This document shows, piece after piece, positions 5,057-7,154 of a stretch of 7,154 nucleotides of DNA. Position numbers and translations under genes: made by a program. The first letter of the stretch is position 1. Each line of letters begins with the position of its first letter. The notes under the pieces are model-generated. The model did no database searches. It was not told the origin of the DNA and worked only from the letters and a program-made list of their open reading frames with translations. This DNA comes from an uncultured Ruminococcus sp. (GTDB lineage Bacteria; Bacillota; Clostridia; Oscillospirales; Acutalibacteraceae): positions 1 to 7,154 of the forward strand of contig CACXGJ010000088.1 of assembly GCA_902767125.1 (NCBI GenBank), in the 5' to 3' direction.

Positions 5057-7154
5057 AATGAATTTATAGCCTTTTTCCTTGACAGCCTTTTTTATTTGGC
5101 TGTCCGAAACATCATGTGACATTTCAATATAAGCCTTGCCGTCAGTATGACTTGCCGTGACACTGATAATGCCGTCTATTTCTTCAAGTGCCTTTTTCAC
5201 TGTCGCCTCACAGTGAGGACACATCATACCTTTTATAACGACTGTTTTTTTAATAATATCTCCGCTGTCGGAAATATCCGTCACGGCATTTTTGATTTTC
5301 TTATCCCTGTTTGAATCAAACAGCCTGAACAGATTCAATCTCAACGCATTTGTTACGACAAATACACTTGACAAGCTCATTGCCGCAGCTCCGAACATTG
5401 GTGTCATGCCTATTCCCCAATGTGCATAAACTCCTGCTGCAAGCGGTATCAGGAGAGTATTATATATCAATGCCCAAAACAGATTTTCAAGGATATTTCT
5501 ATACGTCTGTCTTGAAAGCCTTACCGCTGCCGAAACATCTGTCAGACGGCTTTTCATCAATACAACATCTGCCGCATCTATCGCAACATCTGTTCCTGCA
5601 CCTATCGCTATTCCGACATCTGCCCTTGTCAGTGCAGGAGCATCATTTATTCCGTCACCTACCATGCCGACCTTGCCTTTTTTCGACAGCTTTCTGATAA
5701 CTGTTTCTTTGCCGTCAGGCTTGACATTAGCTATTACCTCATCAACTCCTGCCTGCTTTGCAACAGCTCTTGCCGTCCTCTCATTATCACCCGTCAGCAT
5801 GACCGTATATATCCCCATATTCTGCAATTCCTTCACAGCTTTAGCAGAATCTTCTTTTATCGTGTCGGCAACAGCTATTATTCCGAGCAAATCTCCGTTT
5901 TTCGTGAATAACATGGGTGTTTTTCCCTGTTCGGAAAGCTCATTTGTCTTTTCAAGAACATCTTCGGAAATATCGAATTTTCCCGATATGAAATCCACGC
6001 TTCCGCCGAATATCTCACATCCATCAATTTTACCTGTCAAACCGTTTCCGACAAGTGCCTTGAAGCCTGTTACTTCACCGATCTTCACATCACTGTCATA
6101 TTCACATACCGCTTTTGCAAGAGGATGTTCACTCATACTTTCAAGAGATTTTGCATAATACAGTAATTTATCATTAAAAGAAAGCACATCTGTAACAGAC
6201 GGCTTGCCGTTTGTTACAGTGCCTGTCTTGTCAAGGGCAATTATTTGTAATTTGCCTGTTTCCTGCAATGCTTCGGCAGTTTTGAACAATATACCGTTTT
6301 TTGCACCGACACCGTTTCCGACCATTATTGCAACAGGTGTTGCAAGTCCCAATGCACACGGGCATGACACCACCAACACACATATCCCTCTTGCAAGTGC
6401 TGTTCCAATGCCTGCTCCAAGCAATAACCACACTGCTGTCGTTATAACTGCAACCCCTATCACAGCAGGTACAAATATACCCGATATTTTATCCGCCACC
6501 CTTGCAACAGGTGCTTTTGTAGCCGCTGCATCACTTATCATGGAGATTATCTGTGAAAGAGTTGTATCCTCCCCGACTCTCAATGCACGGCATTTCAGGA
6601 ATCCCGACTGATTTATTGTTGCAGATGAAACATGATCTCCCACAGCTTTATCAACAGGGATACTCTCACCTGTCAAAGCCGATTCATCAACAGCACTGTT
6701 TCCCTCGATAACTTCACCGTCAACAGGAATATTTTCCCCCGGTCTGACTATGAATATATCATCTTTTCTGACATCATCTATTGCAACTGTCACTTCTTCA
6801 CCGTCACGGATAATATTTGCGGTTTTCGGTGCAAGCTTCATCAGGCTTTTCAAAGCATTTGTAGTCTTTCCCTTTGAGTATGCTTCAAGCATTTTTCCGG
6901 CTGTTATGAGAGTCAATATCATTGCAGCCGACTCAAAGTAAAATTCGTTCATGTAAGCCGCTTCATTCGCCCTGTCAGCCGTCATTGCAAAAAGCATTAC
7001 GGTACTGTAAGCAAATGCCGCCGATGAACCGAGTGCAATAAGTGTATCCATATTAGGTGAGCCGTGAAACAGGCTTTTGAATCCGCTGACAAAAAATTTC
7101 TGATTTATCACCATGATAATTCCCGACAAGAGTAACTGCACAAGTCCCATTGCA
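5042..7154 (-). CDS. copA: Cu(I)-exporting P1B-type ATPase with C-terminal HMA domain, N-terminus cut by window edge
   Basis: Pumps Cu(I) out across the cytoplasmic membrane using ATP. The frame stays open to the right edge; the Met at 7150 (counted here as residue 1) is internal, and the true start lies outside. Visible are parts of three spans (2-16, 34-56, 70-92), the actuator domain with TGES (160-163), the span with the metal-site motif CPC (263-265), the phosphorylation site DKTGT (D307), the HP motif (342-343), MLTGDN (451-456), GDGIND (498-503), and last spans carrying YN (563-564) and MSLSS (591-595). CPC, YN and MxxSS together specify Cu(I)/Ag(I) transport (P1B-1). After the last span a linker leads to an HMA domain (about 635-702) with GMMCPHC (Cys 644 and 647). 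At least the first span, and any N-terminal HMA domains, are missing. The gene ends in its own terminator. No copper regulator is visible. Confidence 0.95.
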   Translation of the reverse strand, partial: AMGLVQLLLSGIIMVINQKFFVSGFKSLFHGSPNMDTLIALGSSAAFAYSTVMLFAMTADRANEAAYMNEFYFESAAMILTLITAGKMLEAYSKGKTTNALKSLMKLAPKTANIIRDGEEVTVAIDDVRKDDIFIVRPGENIPVDGEVIEGNSAVDESALTGESIPVDKAVGDHVSSATINQSGFLKCRALRVGEDTTLSQIISMISDAAATKAPVARVADKISGIFVPAVIGVAVITTAVWLLLGAGIGTALARGICVLVVSCPCALGLATPVAIMVGNGVGAKNGILFKTAEALQETGKLQIIALDKTGTVTNGKPSVTDVLSFNDKLLYYAKSLESMSEHPLAKAVCEYDSDVKIGEVTGFKALVGNGLTGKIDGCEIFGGSVDFISGKFDISEDVLEKTNELSEQGKTPMLFTKNGDLLGIIAVADTIKEDSAKAVKELQNMGIYTVMLTGDNERTARAVAKQAGVDEVIANVKPDGKETVIRKLSKKGKVGMVGDGINDAPALTRADVGIAIGAGTDVAIDAADVVLMKSRLTDVSAAVRLSRQTYRNILENLFWALIYNTLLIPLAAGVYAHWGIGMTPMFGAAAMSLSSVFVVTNALRLNLFRLFDSNRDKKIKNAVTDISDSGDIIKKTVVIKGMMCPHCEATVKKALEEIDGIISVTASHTDGKAYIEMSHDVSDSQIKKAVKEKGYKFIKTVT

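Noticed and set aside
5664..6611. Plus-strand reading frames of 164 and 135 codons
   Set aside because: Both are antisense to the highly conserved P/N and CPC regions of copA; their translations have no recognisable features.

Overview
This 7,154-base window looks like chromosomal DNA from a moderately AT-rich Firmicute. A gut-type clostridium of the Ruminococcus/Oscillospiraceae kind is my best guess, from the style of the glycogen, alarmone and copper proteins, strong AAGGAGG-type ribosome sites and AT-rich promoters. That placement is inference, not a search result. All six genes lie on the minus strand, so transcription runs from high to low coordinates. There are three transcription units, two of them closed by intrinsic terminators inside the window.

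Right side (5026-7154): a Cu(I)-exporting P1B-type ATPase (CopA), cut at its N-terminus by the window edge. It has an extra metal-binding HMA domain at its C-terminus, and its terminator hairpin starts inside the last codons.

Middle (3391-4984): a consensus-like promoter whose -10 box lies in a 22-bp inverted repeat (a candidate operator) drives a tightly packed three-gene operon. The genes are a single-domain small alarmone synthetase ((p)ppGpp synthetase), a 111-aa single-span membrane protein and a 139-aa four-span membrane protein. The first two are 4 nt apart and the last two overlap by 8 nt. A strong terminator follows. I recognise neither membrane protein, and this cassette is the least explained part of the window.

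Left side (1-3216): a promoter in a roughly 300-bp AT-rich gap drives glgB (glycogen branching enzyme) and then glgC (ADP-glucose pyrophosphorylase, running off the left edge). GlgC makes the glucosyl donor ADP-glucose and GlgB puts in the alpha-1,6 branches, so this is a glycogen synthesis operon, probably continuing with further glg genes beyond the window. GlgB carries an unusual lysine/arginine-rich tail of about 57 residues after its normal C-terminus.

The main points to follow up are the basic GlgB tail, the synthetase/membrane-protein operon and the palindrome over its promoter. I see no CRISPR array, tRNA, rRNA, insertion sequence or phage gene.
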